Shown here one piece after another: positions 11,960 to 22,881 of a stretch of 64,000 nt of DNA; positions within the stretch are counted from its first letter, which is position 1, and each line of letters opens with the position of its first letter. Location of the stretch: contig NW_018343973.1 in NCBI RefSeq assembly GCF_002099425.1, positions 4,875,001 through 4,939,000 of the forward strand. The letters are read 5' to 3'. The notes under the pieces were generated by a model that saw only the letters and a list, made by a program, of their open reading frames with translations, had not been told where the DNA came from and did no database searches. Source of the stretch: Phascolarctos cinereus (lineage: Eukaryota > Chordata > Mammalia > Diprotodontia > Phascolarctidae). The translations under genes were made by a program, and so were the position numbers.

Positions 11960-12140
11960 TAACTGGAAGTCAGGATGCCTTGATTCTAAAATCTCAGTTT
12001 TGACATTAATAAGTTATGCAAGTTTGGGATAATCATTTAACCTCTCTGTGCTCTCATTGCCTTGTCATTAAAAATAGAAAATTGGACTAAAACAGCTCTA
12101 AGGCTCTTTTTCAGCTCTAAAATTCTATGATTCTTTCACT
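11960..12140 (+). mobile_element. MIR3/THER2-like SINE
   Basis: 'gaagtcaggatgccttgatt', 'ttatgcaagtttgggataat', 'ctctgtgctctcattgcctt' and the terminal 'ttctatgattcttt' fit the MIR3/THER2 order. Confidence 0.6.
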
Positions 12141-12934
12141 TTTCTAATATGTTTCCTGTTGACATAAAAACATAGCACTTTAAAACCACTCCAATTTTTT
12201 TCCTTCCATGAAAATCAGACCCTGGAGTTCAACCATAAATTGTCAGACTTTGAGCACAAAGCTCAAATGCACAGTTTGCATGTATATGTGTTTACACACC
12301 CATCATTATCTGTTTCTCTGGTGACTTCTACAATTATTGTCTATTGAATATAAAATTTTCCTTGTAAACCACTATGATGGCCAAGCATATAATGCCTGGT
12401 TCAGGAAGTTCTCAAACTGGCTAAAGTACAGAGGAGATTATTCTCCACCTTAGATGTATATAGTCACTACCTTTGTTTACTGTCAATGTATGTACATCCA
12501 GTGAAAAAGTCATTTAAAAGGAAACAGCTCTTTATGAATCTCCAGTTTTATTCTTGTGTTTAATACAGGATACCACTTCTTTTATTTAAATTACTTTTAG
12601 ACTAAAAGTTGCTTTTTTGCCTTTTATTTTGCTGTGGATATCACTATGAAATATATTCTGTAATTTTCTGCTATATATGCTTCCAAAAACTGGCTTTCTC
12701 CTGTTTTTGGTACTAAACCAAAATTACACCTGAAAATGAAAGCATGACATATGGCTTATAAAAGGTATGTGGATTTTTACAAGCACACTTAGAAAGATAA
12801 CATTTGAAGATTAAAAAATTTTTTAAACTATATTTCATGAAATAATTTTCACCAGTGTGTTAGAATTTAGTGGTGAAAACGTCAGGATCCAGGACACATG
12901 GAAGTTCAAGTTTTCGTTTAATTTCACTATTTTT
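12141..12934. other. Intronic stretch, no recognised element
   Basis: No repeat or gene signal recognised. AT-rich. Confidence 0.45.
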
Positions 12935-12936
12935 AT

Positions 12937-13040
12937 ATTATATTTATCCATTTATATGTGTGAATGTATATGTGTGAATGTGTGTATATATATGTATATG
13001 TGAGCATGTGTATATATATGTATATGTGTGTGTGTGTATC
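12937..13040. repeat. (TATATG/TGTG)n microsatellite
   Basis: Alternating tatatgtgtg units, imperfect, ending in (TG)n. It lies just upstream of the CR1 RT fragment. Confidence 0.85.
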
Positions 13041-13044
13041 TTCA

Positions 13045-13735
13045 ACCACTTCTGAAGCAATATGTAGATGATAGAAAACTGAGAGGGATAACTAACAAGT
13101 CAAATGAGAAAATCCAAGAAGATCTTAAATTAGTGTTGTTGACTCGACCTCATATATGAAATTTGGTAGGGGCAAATGTAAAATTTGACCCTTGGGTTCA
13201 AATAATTAATTTCACAATTATAAGAGGGTGGAAGTGTGGCTGTAAAATTTGTTGTTCAGTTGTTTCAGTCATGTCCGACTCTTTGTGACCCATTTGGGAT
13301 TTTCTTGGCAAAGACACTAGAGTGACTTACAGTTTCCTTCTCCAGCTCATTTTATAGATTAGGAAACTGAGGCAAACAGCATTAAGTTACTTGCCCAGGG
13401 TCACACAGCTAGTACATGAGACCGAATTTGAACTAAGGTCTTCCTGATTCCAGGCCCAGCACTCTATTCACTGGACCACCTAGCTGCCCAGCTGCAAAAT
13501 AGTCCTCCTGAAAATGATTAGGGAGTTTTTGTGGACTAAAGACTAAGTATAAGTCAGCAATGTGTCATGGAAGCCAATGCAAGATTATGCTAAGTGGAGA
13601 GGCATAGTATCTAGAAAGAGGGGAGGTAATAACCCACTGTATCCTTAGGAGATTTCAGTGTGGGCAGGGGTGGGATGGGATGACCTTTGAGACTCCTTCC
13701 AGCTCTGACATTCTGTCACTACACAACTAATCAAA
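13045..13735 (+). mobile_element. CR1/L3-clade LINE with RT YxDD motif, split by Mar1
   Basis: Contains Y-V-D-D (13071-13082, the RT catalytic box), then 'atgaaatttggtaggggcaa', 'gagggtggaagtgtggctg', and after the SINE 'tgattagggagtttttgtgg', 'gcatagtatctagaaagagg' and a 3' end 'actccttccagctctgacat'. The order fits CR1/L3. Stops and an internal deletion between about 13640 and 13660 show that it is long dead. Confidence 0.75.
13249..13490 (-). mobile_element. Mar1 SINE inside CR1
   Basis: 'ttgttgttcagttgtttcag', 'gtccgactctttgtgacc', 'ttgcccagggtcacacagc' and the reversed head 'ctggaccacctagctgcc'. Flanking GGCTGTAAAAT (left) and AGCTGCAAAAT (right) look like an 11-bp target duplication with two changes. 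Confidence 0.9.
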
Positions 13736-13927
13736 ACTTCACTCTATTAGAAAAAGGAAGCATTAATCTGGCACTAAATTAGAATTTATCCCTAGAAAAA
13801 TTGTTCAGTTTAGGGAAAACTGCAAACACAGGTATTTGGCCCTTCTTTCTTTATTATATTGCCATGACTTTAAACCCATTTGGTCACTCTGGTAGATTTT
13901 CCATTGTTTTTGTGAATGCCACCTATT

Positions 13928-13962
13928 TCTCACACATGTATATGTGAGTAAACACACATATA

Positions 13963-14002
<40 letters not shown>
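13928..14002. repeat. (CA)n microsatellite
   Basis: Imperfect CA/TA units, then a pure (CA)n run at about 13970-14001. Confidence 0.9.
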
Positions 14003-14003
<1 letters not shown>

Positions 14004-14099
14004 CCCTTCATACACAAAAAGAAGAAAATGTATCTTGAGCCATCTTTAAAATTGTTAACATGCAATTCTTAACATTTTTCTGTACTACAATTATTAAAA

Positions 14100-14303
14100 C
14101 ATGTTTATATGGTATTTTCTGATTTATGAGACACTTTTCTCAGCACAATCCTGGTAGGTAGTAGACATAATATAGTACACAGGAGGCTGAGTTTAAATGA
14201 CTTGCTTATTTATAGTCACATAGCTAGTCAATATAGGAACTGATTCAAACCTAGTTCTACTAATTCTAATTCTCACCCCTCTCTACTATGCCATCAAGTT
14301 GTA
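14100..14303 (-). mobile_element. MIR SINE, antisense
   Basis: 'cagcacaatcctggtaggta', 'ttatagtcacatagctagtc' and 'ctctctactatgccatcaag' fit MIR antisense. Confidence 0.6.
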
Positions 14304-14430
14304 CCATTACTAAATGTATTGGATTATTCCATTAGATATCTCTTTTGAGATATCCCATTGGTGAGTGTTTATAAAAAGTGTACCATATTTGTTAGTATAC
14401 CAAATGTGACAAAATTTTTCTTTTCTTTTC

Positions 14431-14548
14431 TTTTTTTTTTTGGCTAGGCAATGGGGTTAAGTGACTTGCTCAGGGTCACACAGCTAGTAAGTGTTAAGTG
14501 CCTGAGGCCAGATGTGAACTCAGGTCTTCCTGACTCCAGGGCTGCCCC
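14431..14548 (-). mobile_element. WSINE1-like SINE, antisense, internally deleted
   Basis: Poly-T tail, then 'caatggggttaagtgacttg', 'agggtcacacagctagta', 'aggtcttcctgactccaggg' and directly 'ctgcccc'. About 32 bp of the head (the tRNA-like A-box part) are missing between 'ccagggc' and 'tgcccc'. Confidence 0.8.
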
Positions 14549-14699
14549 TCCATTATCTCCTCTTTCACCTATGTCTCACATAAAAGTTTGCCAAGGCAAA
14601 TAAATCCTTTAACAGTCTTCCTTGATCATAGTCCCATCTCATCTTATCTAGCAGTTTGACCTCTCTATCTAATCTTTAGTCTGTCTCTGTCTACTGATT

Positions 14700-14959
14700 A
14701 GAGCAGCTGGGTAGCACAGTGGATTGAGTGCTGGGCCTAGAATCAGGAAGATTTATCTTCCTGAGTTCAAACCTATCCTCAGACACATTAACTGTGTGGT
14801 CCTGGACAAGTCACTTAATCCTGTTTGCCTAAGTTCCTCATCTGTAAAATAAGCTGGAGAAGGCAATGGCAAACCACGATGCCAATCTTATTATCTCTGC
14901 CAGTAAAACCCCCAATGGGGTCATGAAGAGTCAGATATGACTGAAATGACACAATAAAA
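14700..14959 (+). mobile_element. Mar1 SINE, sense
   Basis: Head 'gcagctgggtagcacagtgg' (A-box), 'gagttcaaacctatcctc' (B-box), core 'tggacaagtcacttaatcc', then the Mar1-specific 3' part 'ggtcatgaagagtcagatat'. It is flanked by a perfect 10-bp target duplication, TCTACTGATT (14690-14699 and 14960-14969). Confidence 0.92.
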
Positions 14960-14974
14960 TCTACTGATTCTTTC

Positions 14975-16505
14975 TCTGCTGCTTAGAAGATGCTCATGTC
15001 TCCCCCACCTTTAAAACTTCACATTCAATCCTATCATCCTATTCCTCCAGTTTTCCTTCTCTCTCCAGTTCCTCCAGTTCCTTTGCTCTCATTTGATTCT
15101 AAACCCTGTATAATTTGGCTTCTGATCTCATCGTTCAGCTGAAACGTGTTTCCTCATAGTCAACAGTTATCTCTTAAGTGCCTTTCTCAGTCCTCATCCT
15201 TCCTGACTTTTCTGAAGACTACGACACTGTTGATTGCCCCCTTCTTCATGTTTTGTCCTCTCTAGATTATCATGACACTGCTTTCTCCTGGTTCTTGTCC
15301 AACCTGTGCAACAAGCACTACGTTGAAGTCACCTTTACTGAATCTTCTTCCAGCACATACCCACTAAACTGTAGGTGTTCCCCAAGGCTCTGTCTTGGGC
15401 CCTCTCTATATATATACTCTCTTGCATAGTGATTTCATCAGCTCTCATGGGTTCAATTATCATCCTTATGCAGATGATTCCTAGATCTATATGCTAAACC
15501 TAAACTCTCTCCAGATGCCTACTCCTTCATCACAAACTGTCTTTAGGACATCTAAAACTGGATGTCCTGTAGGCGTCTCAAACTAAACTAAATATATTCA
15601 AAACAGAACCCTTCGTTTTTCCCTCCAAACTCCTTCCCCTTATAAACATCCCTATTACTGTCAAGAGCACCACCATCCTCCCACTTACCCAGGCTCACTA
15701 CCTTGGTCTCATTATTGAATTCTCTCTTGTACTCATCCCCCATATCCAATCCATTACCAAATGTATCATTTCTACCTTCACAACATTTCATGTATACATT
15801 CCCTTTCTCTACTCACAAAGCCAATAGCTGTAGTTCAGGTACTCATCCCCCTCGACTAGACTATTTCAGTAGCCATTTAATTGATTTCCCTATTTCTTTT
15901 CTCTCATCAACCTTCCACTCAGCTGTCACAGTGATTTTCCTAAAGCACAGGTCCGACCCTGTCATTTCCTCCTCCCCATTCATTAAACTCCAGTGGCTCT
16001 CCATTGCTTCCAAGATCCAGTATAAAATCCTTTGTTTGATATTAAAACTTTTGACAGCTTGGTCCCAATCCTGACTTTACAGTCTTTTTACACACCTGGC
16101 AGGTAGTAGGTGCTTAACAACTGCCAGTTGATTGACTTTTACTCCCCTCCACCTAAATGACCCTTCCTCTTCTGACTCCATTGCTTTTCACTGGCTGTCC
16201 CCCATGCCTGGAATGCTCTACCTCCTTACCTCTACTTTTTTACCTTCTGGTGGCTTCTCTTAAAACTCTACCTTCTGGAAAAGGCCTTACTCAGTTCCCT
16301 TGCTGCTTACCTCTGAGCTTACCTTTCATATGTTCTGTATATATCTTATACATTCATAATTGTTTGTATGTGGTTTTTCCTTTTAGAATGTGAGATCCTT
16401 GAGGGCAAGAACTGTGTATTTGCCTTTGTTTGCATCCAACCCCAGAACTTAGCACAGTTCCTGATATATAGTAAACATTGAATATATATTTGTTGACTGA
16501 CCAGA
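14975..16505 (+). mobile_element. Long L2 LINE copy (RT to 3' end)
   Basis: The frame at 15178-15429 reads FSEDYDTVDCPLLH and [20 protein letters not shown]-like L2 RT sequence (motif order AFDTVD ... [10 protein letters not shown] in the family). The catalytic box YADD is at 15467-15478. It then follows the L2 3' region to the terminal 'cctgatatatagtaaacatt'. Several frameshifts; not functional. A second, tiny L2 tail is inserted at about 16091-16135. Confidence 0.85.
16091..16135 (+). mobile_element. Very short L2 3' tail inserted in an L2
   Basis: 'ctggcaggtagtaggtgctt' followed by 'aacaactgccagttgattga' is the L2 terminus and interrupts the L2 3' region between 'cagtcttttta' and 'ctcccctcc'. 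Flanking CTTTTTA / CTTTTA may be its target duplication. Confidence 0.55.
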
Positions 16506-18890
16506 TGAAAGAAAAATATTTGATTATGAAATTAAAATCTATATATTTTTCAAGCATCTAGGAGCAAGCGCTAGAGGTATTATAGGCAAAGGGTCAGAAT
16601 ATCTTTTCCACTGATCACTCAAACTATTGCCTCAGGAGGCTGAGTTTTGTAGTAGCAATCTAGGGTAGATAAGGAGAACAGAGAAGCATATTGTTAGCAG
16701 GACAAGTAGTGGAAAGAGAATTGCTACTTGTGTAATCTCTAGGTTCCTCCCAACTTCCCACTTATTGAAATAGTCCATTGCCAGGCTTCTGTAGTAAGAA
16801 CGAGCTCAGCGGGCTGAGGATGACATCAGAAATGCTAATCTTCTTTTGATATTACAGCTACATCTTGGGTCCTCCCTTCACAGGAGTATAGATGGATAGC
16901 TTGTGTGTTACCACACTGACAAACAACCCTTCAGTGGCATGCATGGCATATTCACCAAAAAACTGCTGCTCTGTCCAGGTTTAGGGAAGTAGGACAACTC
17001 ATTTTGGTGCCAGCAAGGAGACAGTATGATATGTAAGGAACATTATAAATAAATGCATTTATTTGGATTCAAAAGCGTTCTAGGAAAACATAAACAACCT
17101 CTAAATACTTTTGCACTGCTTTATTTGCACTCTGGGTCATACAGGTATTCTATATAGTGAGAGAGCATGTTTGCATTTTCCAGGCTTTTCTTCTTAACAA
17201 AGGTATCTGATTTTTACTGTGAAAATTAAAAAACAGAATCTCCACCAGATCCTCCCCAAAATACATTTTCTACAAGCCCTAATAATAAGTGGTTATGTAA
17301 CCATGGAAAAAGCTTTTTTTGGAAAAAGAAAGTCAGAGAAGGCTTGAACTTTAGAACAATAGCATTTTAAAATCAGACTCTGCTTAATGTAACTTTGAAC
17401 TATTTATACTGTGCAGCGAGATAGTGCAGGTACTTGTGTTTTGTGCAATTATGTTTATGTAATCAGCTTTTTAAGGAGGATATCCATTTGAATAGTTATT
17501 TTTAGAACACCTCAGCAGAGAGAGCAAAAGAACAGGAGTGCGTGTGTGTATGTGTGTGTGTGTATGTGTGTGCATGTGAGAGAGGAAGGGGGAGAGAGAG
17601 AAAAAAAGAAAGAATATAATTTTCAGCTACAGTTCTAAATCTGCTTTTTATATCTATTAGGAGCTTTCTCTAGCTCTATATACTTGTCAGTACTAATTTA
17701 TGGTATATGACTATCAAGCTGATGAATGTTAAACTCTCAGAACAACTTGGCAGCTATTAGGAAGAGGAAAAAAAGGAGCTTTCATTTCCCATTTGAATTT
17801 TAGCAGGTGATTTTAATAGGAAAAAACTTTGTCCAACCAGGAATTACTATATATTGTAAATATATAAACAGTTAACTTCAGTGAATTTTCACTTCTTTGT
17901 CCCATGACACTTGATTTTAAATTTATATTTCTTGCCAAACTCATTTCCTCATCTTTTATGGAGACTAAGTTTTTTCTTTTTATAAGTTTTGTGTTTATGG
18001 GGGTTGGGGGAGAGGAGGAGGGGAGAGTGTTAGGTTAAATATTGTCAGCTTTAATGCAGTAACAATAGGCAGCAAAAACAATCAGAAGGAAATTTGATTA
18101 TTAAAAATACTGGAGGTGGAAGTGGGGAGTGTGACCACAAAGTCATGGGACTGGTTCCATGAGTTCACACAAAAATCTATTTCATTGCTTTTAAGTCACA
18201 CTATATATTTTGTAAAGAAAAGATTCCTGAGGAGCATGTGAAGAAGAGGTTAAAGCACATCCTAGTAGTTGCCATAATAGTCTATGATGCAGAGCTACCA
18301 AGGTAGAAATGAGGGGGAAAGGGGAATATATAATATCTGTATATTATTATACATATTCACTTAGTATCCCTGAACCTTTTTCCTCTCTTCCTGCTTCTCA
18401 CCTCTTTCTTCAAAGAACTTTAAATAATTGTTGGGCATCATTTGATTCTCAATTATCCTGTAAGGAATATTTGCTTTTGCATTTGAGCAGCTCTGTGATT
18501 TCACTAACATGGATACTCCCTCCACAAATGTAAATAGTAATCCATCAACACCTGTTGCTCTCCTCCATGCACTCCATAGGGCATCCACCCCACATGCTGA
18601 GAGCCTCCTTCTAAATCTTTTTATGTTGTTTGGAGCAGGGGAGCATATGAGGTAACCACTGGTTATTCCTTGGTCTCAAAATACAACCAGCCCATCTCCT
18701 TTTCTGGTCACGTATCTTTCTTGAACTATGCCATTCTTCCTATGCAGTTCTTCATTGGAAATAGGCTGGCTACTCATACTCACCATGGCATCTCTATTGC
18801 CCTTTGAGTAACATTCGAATTTAATTCTTTGGTTGTTGTATTATATGCTTCACAGCTATCACCAGAAGACATTGATGCTAAAAAAAAAAA
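16506..18890. other. Repeat-poor intronic island
   Basis: About 2.3 kb with only a (GT)n/(GA)n microsatellite at 17538-17612 and no recognised TE. There are MEF2-like and AT-rich sites but no coding signal. Candidate conserved non-coding region. Confidence 0.5.
17538..17612. repeat. (GT)n then (GA)n microsatellite
   Basis: GTGTGTATGTGTG-type units from 17541 to 17577, then purine-rich GAGAGAAAAAAAG to about 17612. Confidence 0.85.
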
Positions 18891-18894
18891 AAAG

Positions 18895-19165
18895 GTGGCT
18901 GTCAGTTGGGGAATGACATTCATCAATTTGGACTGAACAAATTGTAATATATGAATGTAATGTAATATTGTTTAGCCATAAAAATAATGAAAGGGTCAGT
19001 TTTAGACAAACCTAGTCAGACTTGTATGAACTGATAGAGAATGATTTGAGTGGAATCTGGAGAACAATTTTTATAGTAACAATAATGTAAAGAAAAATTA
19101 CTTTGAAAGTGTTGAAAGTACTGATCACTACAGTAACCAACTATTGTCATTTGTTCAGAAAGAAG
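18895..19165 (+). mobile_element. L1 3' fragment, sense
   Basis: 'gtcagttggggaatgaca', 'acttgtatgaactgatagag' and 'atctggagaacaattttta' match the L1 ORF2 end/3' UTR series. A 13-A run precedes it. Confidence 0.65.
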
Positions 19166-19349
19166 CTTGGAGTCATTAAAAGCATGGCACAGTTTTCCAA
19201 ATGTCATCAGTCTGCTTTTCTTTTCCAGTTCAGTTCTGTGGCAAACTTATGCATTAGAGACATCTATCCAAGACAATACTTTGGTTGTCTATCTAAATTA
19301 ATATCATTGTCCTATCAACAGACATTCTCCATTCCCTTAGTTTTTCTTG

Positions 19350-19500
19350 GAATGGAATAGAAAAGAATTTATTAAGTGTTTATTATGTGCCAAGCATGGA
19401 AATATAAATAGAAAGCTGAGAAGCTGAGATTATAGCTGCTGCCAGAGAGCTAACATTTTATTTGGGAGAAAACACCTGTAGAAAAGCTTAACTATAAGAC
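19350..19500 (-). mobile_element. L2 3' end, antisense
   Basis: 'aatttattaagtgtttatta' then 'tgtgccaagcatggaaat' is the reversed L2 terminus, followed by the reversed 3' UTR ('agagagctaacattttattt'). Confidence 0.6.
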
Positions 19501-19930
19501 AGATGGCAATGCCAAGGGACCCAGTGGGTAAAACAACAGAGTTGTTCCTTGGAGCTCAGTAGTAGGGCAAATGGTAAAGCCTGGTAGTCCTCTATTTTAC
19601 CAGAAGGATTTTAGGAGGTTATCGAAGCAGTGTGAATATTGCCTCATCTACCTGCAGCAAGGCCTGGAGAAGCCTGAACCACTACCCCTGGAAAAAAAGG
19701 AAATCCTCATGTCATCTGAGCAGGAGGCAGGGGAAAAGAGCTCATATATGAAAAGTTAAGCCCAGCTCTTTAGAGTGATCTCATTTAGTCTCTGGTACTT
19801 TACTCAGTTGCCATAATTTTATCCATAAACAGTAACACCTGGAGGACTTCACCATCTATAGAGAACCTTTCATTTGGATCTGTTTTAGACATTTGAGATC
19901 ACAATAGTAAACATCTTTTGTAAGCAATTT

Positions 19931-19961
<31 letters not shown>

Positions 19962-20554
19962 GCACACACATATACACATATATGTTTTGTGCCTTATTTT
20001 ATATTAATTAAAAATTCTATCGCAAAGTTATCTCTGTTCTTCCATAGAATCATACATGAATGGGTATGACACCGTTGGAAAAGAATTTTAAGGCAATATT
20101 CTGCTCTACAAATAAAATTCTTTTTTATAGTCAACAACTAATAAGCACAGTGAGAATTTTTATTCTCTGCTCCTCCCATTCAATTGTATGGTTATGAAGA
20201 TTCTGGTTGACTGTTGAATATCATTTTTGAAAGCCTACTTGTTACCTTTTCATACTTTCATCAAGTACATCCTGAACCTGAATATGTGTGTATATTATCA
20301 ACATAAAGATTCTATAGAGATAGGAAAGTAAACATAAGGGTTAATCGTTATTGATATTTTTCTATCACTTTTTTATAATAAAAAGGGTTTATTTTTTCAA
20401 AGCATTTGGTATCCTCTTCTCTTTATGAATTAATATAAGCATTTGTTGAGTGTTTACTATCTGCTTACTATATTTGTGTGTCAGTTTTCTCATTTATTTT
20501 GAGAGTTGATCTTATTGCTCTCAAAATTATGTTACCTCAAATACAAATCAACTT
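19501..20554. other. Intronic stretch with a (TA)n tract
   Basis: No TE recognised. A (TA)n/(CA)n microsatellite lies at 19931-19985. The 62-residue open frame at 19571 shows no family motif. Confidence 0.45.
19931..19985. repeat. (TA)n microsatellite
   Basis: TATATATACATATATAT units, ending in ACACACATATACAC. Confidence 0.9.
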
Positions 20555-20640
20555 GGTATCAGGAAAACCTGGTTTCAAATACAGCCTCTAATGCCTCTTA
20601 TGTGTGTGACCTCAAGCAAGTAACTTAATTCAGTAGTTCA
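20555..20640 (+). mobile_element. CORE-SINE fragment
   Basis: 'tatcaggaaaacctggtttc' and 'gtgtgacctcaagcaagta' mark the B-box to core part of a MIR/Mon SINE. Confidence 0.5.
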
Positions 20641-20644
20641 ACAG

Positions 20645-21185
20645 ACTTTTAGCTGCCTTTTGGATATCTTGGATTGAAGTAACCTAATCAAGAAATGATG
20701 AGAGCCTGCCCTGAGTGGCAGCTATGGTGAGTGGAGAGAAGGGGTCATAGAGCTGATATGTTGTGAAGCTAGAAATGACAAGATTTGGAAAAGTATTAGA
20801 CATTGGGGTGAATGCAAGAAAAAAGTTGAGAATGACATCAAAATTGTGAGCATGGATGCCAAAGAAGATAGTGGTGCCCTTACGGGTAACAGGGGAGTTT
20901 GGAAGAGCAGTTGTTTTGGCCAGGAGAGGCAGGGAAATAGTGTATTTGATGGGGGTAGAGAGTAAGTTAGTGAGTTCTGGTTTGATATGGTGAGTGTGAG
21001 AGTTAGGTCTGGATAAGTTGATCTGAGAAGCATTTGCATAGAGATGATAATTGAACCCATGGGAGGTAATGAGATCACCAACAAGACAGTATAGAGGGAG
21101 AGAAGAAGACCCAGACAGAGCCTTGGGGGAGACCCACTGTCAGTGGATAAGAACTGGAGAAAGAATCAGCAAAGGAGACTGAAAA
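20645..21185 (-). mobile_element. L2 LINE, antisense (RT C-terminal part)
   Basis: Reversed L2 landmarks: 'agaaatgacaagatttgg', 'aatgacatcaaaattgtgag', 'gggagtttggaagagcag', 'tttgcatagagatgataatt', 'gaacccatgggaggtaatga' and 'ccttgggggagacccac'. The 120-residue antisense frame (20722-21084) is part of the degraded L2 ORF. Confidence 0.75.
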
Positions 21186-21194
21186 AAATCATAA

Positions 21195-21487
21195 TAATAA
21201 TAGCTAGAATTTATATAGAGATTTAAGGTTTTCAGAGATCTCTTTAAAGGGAAAGAGGAAGGGAACAAGTATTTATTAAGTACCTACTATGTGCCAGGCA
21301 CTGTGCTTATTTTATCCTTATAACAACCCTGAAAGGTAGGTGCTGTTAGTATTACAGATGAGGAAACTGAGGCATGGAGGTTAAAAGACTTGCCCAAGGT
21401 CACACAGCTTGTTAAGTATTTGAAGTAAAATTTGAAATGAGAACTTTCTGATTCCAAGTCCTATGCTTTATCCACTGTGTCACATAG
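21195..21487 (-). mobile_element. MIR/THER SINE with L2-like tail, antisense
   Basis: Includes 'gtatttattaagtacctact' (the L2-like 3' tail, reversed), 'gatgaggaaactgaggcatg', 'cccaaggtcacacagctt' and 'ctttatccactgtgtcac'. CORE-SINEs of this type are known to share their 3' tail with L2. Confidence 0.7.
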
Positions 21488-21782
21488 TTACAGTCAGACA
21501 GAAAGATGATAAACCAAGAGAGCCATGTCACAAAAACCTAGAGAGATGTTTCTCCTCAGACTTCATGGTAATTTGTTTTGCACCTCTCATACAGTTATCA
21601 TGTAATATGTTGTATAATAACTATCTGGATTTGTGTGATTGTGTCATATGACCCTACTAAACAATTAGCTTCATAGTAGTAGCATGGACTGTCTTATCTA
21701 AACTTTTTTTCACCTAACACAAATCACAGTGTTCTGTATTTCAAAAGACATTATTTGTTGAATTACATCAAATTTCAGATTT

Positions 21783-21950
21783 AGAAGAGAAATCTAGGGG
21801 CAGCTAGGTGGCACAGTAGATAGGCACCGGCCCTGAAGTCAGGAGGACCTGAGTTCAAATGTGGCCTCAGACCAAACACTTGACACTAGCTGTGTGACCC
21901 TGGGCAAGTCACTTAACCCCAATTACCTAAAAAAGAAAGAAAGAAAGAAA

Positions 21951-22002
<52 letters not shown>

Positions 22003-22030
22003 AAAGAAAAAAAGAAGAAGAGAAATCTAG
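21783..22030 (+). mobile_element. Young WSINE1-like SINE with perfect 15-bp target duplication
   Basis: Head 'ggggcagctaggtggcacag', 'gtcaggaggacctgagttca', 'ctagctgtgtgaccctgggc', 'acttaaccccaattacct' and a long (GAAA)n tail. The target duplication AGAAGAGAAATCTAG is identical on both sides (21783-21797 and 22016-22030), so insertion is recent. The tail and right flank recur at 22611-22881. Confidence 0.93.
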
Positions 22031-22191
22031 AAGAGAGCTGACAGTAGAGGTGTCAAAACTCAGTCACAAAACTCCAAGTGCAACTTAAATTGGGTTAAAA
22101 TGTAATTTGGAAATGTTAACAGAATAAATAAAAATACAACTAGATAATGTTCATTGAAGTCAATGTGTGGCCAGCAGGGATGTTTCTATTT
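21913..22191 (+). repeat. Direct repeat unit A (SINE tail plus flank)
   Basis: Starts TTAACCCCAATTACC in the SINE and ends at 'gatgtttctattt'. It includes the GAAA array and about 175 bp of unique flank. By eye the flank is identical base for base to unit B at 22611-22881; only the GAAA array differs. Confidence 0.95.
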
Positions 22192-22399
22192 GAGTTTGAG
22201 ATCACTAGTCTTGTCTAGACCACCTATTCCAAGCATTATCTGACCAAGAATCTGCTCTGTCACATCCCCAGTAAGTGGTCATCAAGAACTCTAAGAACTC
22301 TCATCAGCTTCTGAGACCACATTTTCCCCTTTTAGATAACAGGAGCTTCAGCAGTCCTAAACTGCATTGATTATCCTAATTGCTAGTCCACAAAATGAC

Positions 22400-22500
22400 A
22401 GTGAGAATAGCACAGACTTCACAGGGTTGTTGAGAGGGTCAAATGATATAATGTACAGTGCTTTGCAAACCTTAAAGCAATTAATAAATGCTGGCTTTTA
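22400..22500 (+). mobile_element. MIR 3' half
   Basis: 'cttcacagggttgttgagag', 'ggtcaaatgatataatgtac' and 'gtgctttgcaaaccttaaag' form the 3' half of a MIR. It lies between the two repeat units. Confidence 0.65.
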
Positions 22501-22610
22501 AATTTTAGTAATGTTGTGCCCATTGTTTCATTTATACATAATTCAATTATATATAAATTAGAAAAGAACAGTGCTTTTGCATTGTTATTTTTTAATTTGA
22601 ACATTATTGT

Positions 22611-22625
22611 TTAACCCCAATTACC

Positions 22626-22693
<68 letters not shown>

Positions 22694-22881
22694 AAAAGAA
22701 AAAGAAGAAGAGAAATCTAGAAGAGAGCTGACAGTAGAGGTGTCAAAACTCAGTCACAAAACTCCAAGTGCAACTTAAATTGGGTTAAAATGTAATTTGG
22801 AAATGTTAACAGAATAAATAAAAATACAACTAGATAATGTTCATTGAAGTCAATGTGTGGCCAGCAGGGATGTTTCTATTT
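22611..22881 (+). repeat. Direct repeat unit B
   Basis: Second copy of the block at 21913-22191, carrying the SINE's last 15 bp, a pure (GAAA)n array (about 22626-22695), the right target duplication and the same flank. The SINE body and left target duplication are absent, so unit B derives from unit A after the SINE inserted. Confidence 0.95.

Noticed and set aside
15178-15429. Possible host gene exon
   Set aside because: The peptide is L2 reverse transcriptase and continues in L2 order to a YADD box and an L2 terminus.
21913-22710. CRISPR-like or satellite array from regularly repeated GAAA units
   Set aside because: Simple GAAA microsatellite tails of a SINE; no spacers and a eukaryotic context.
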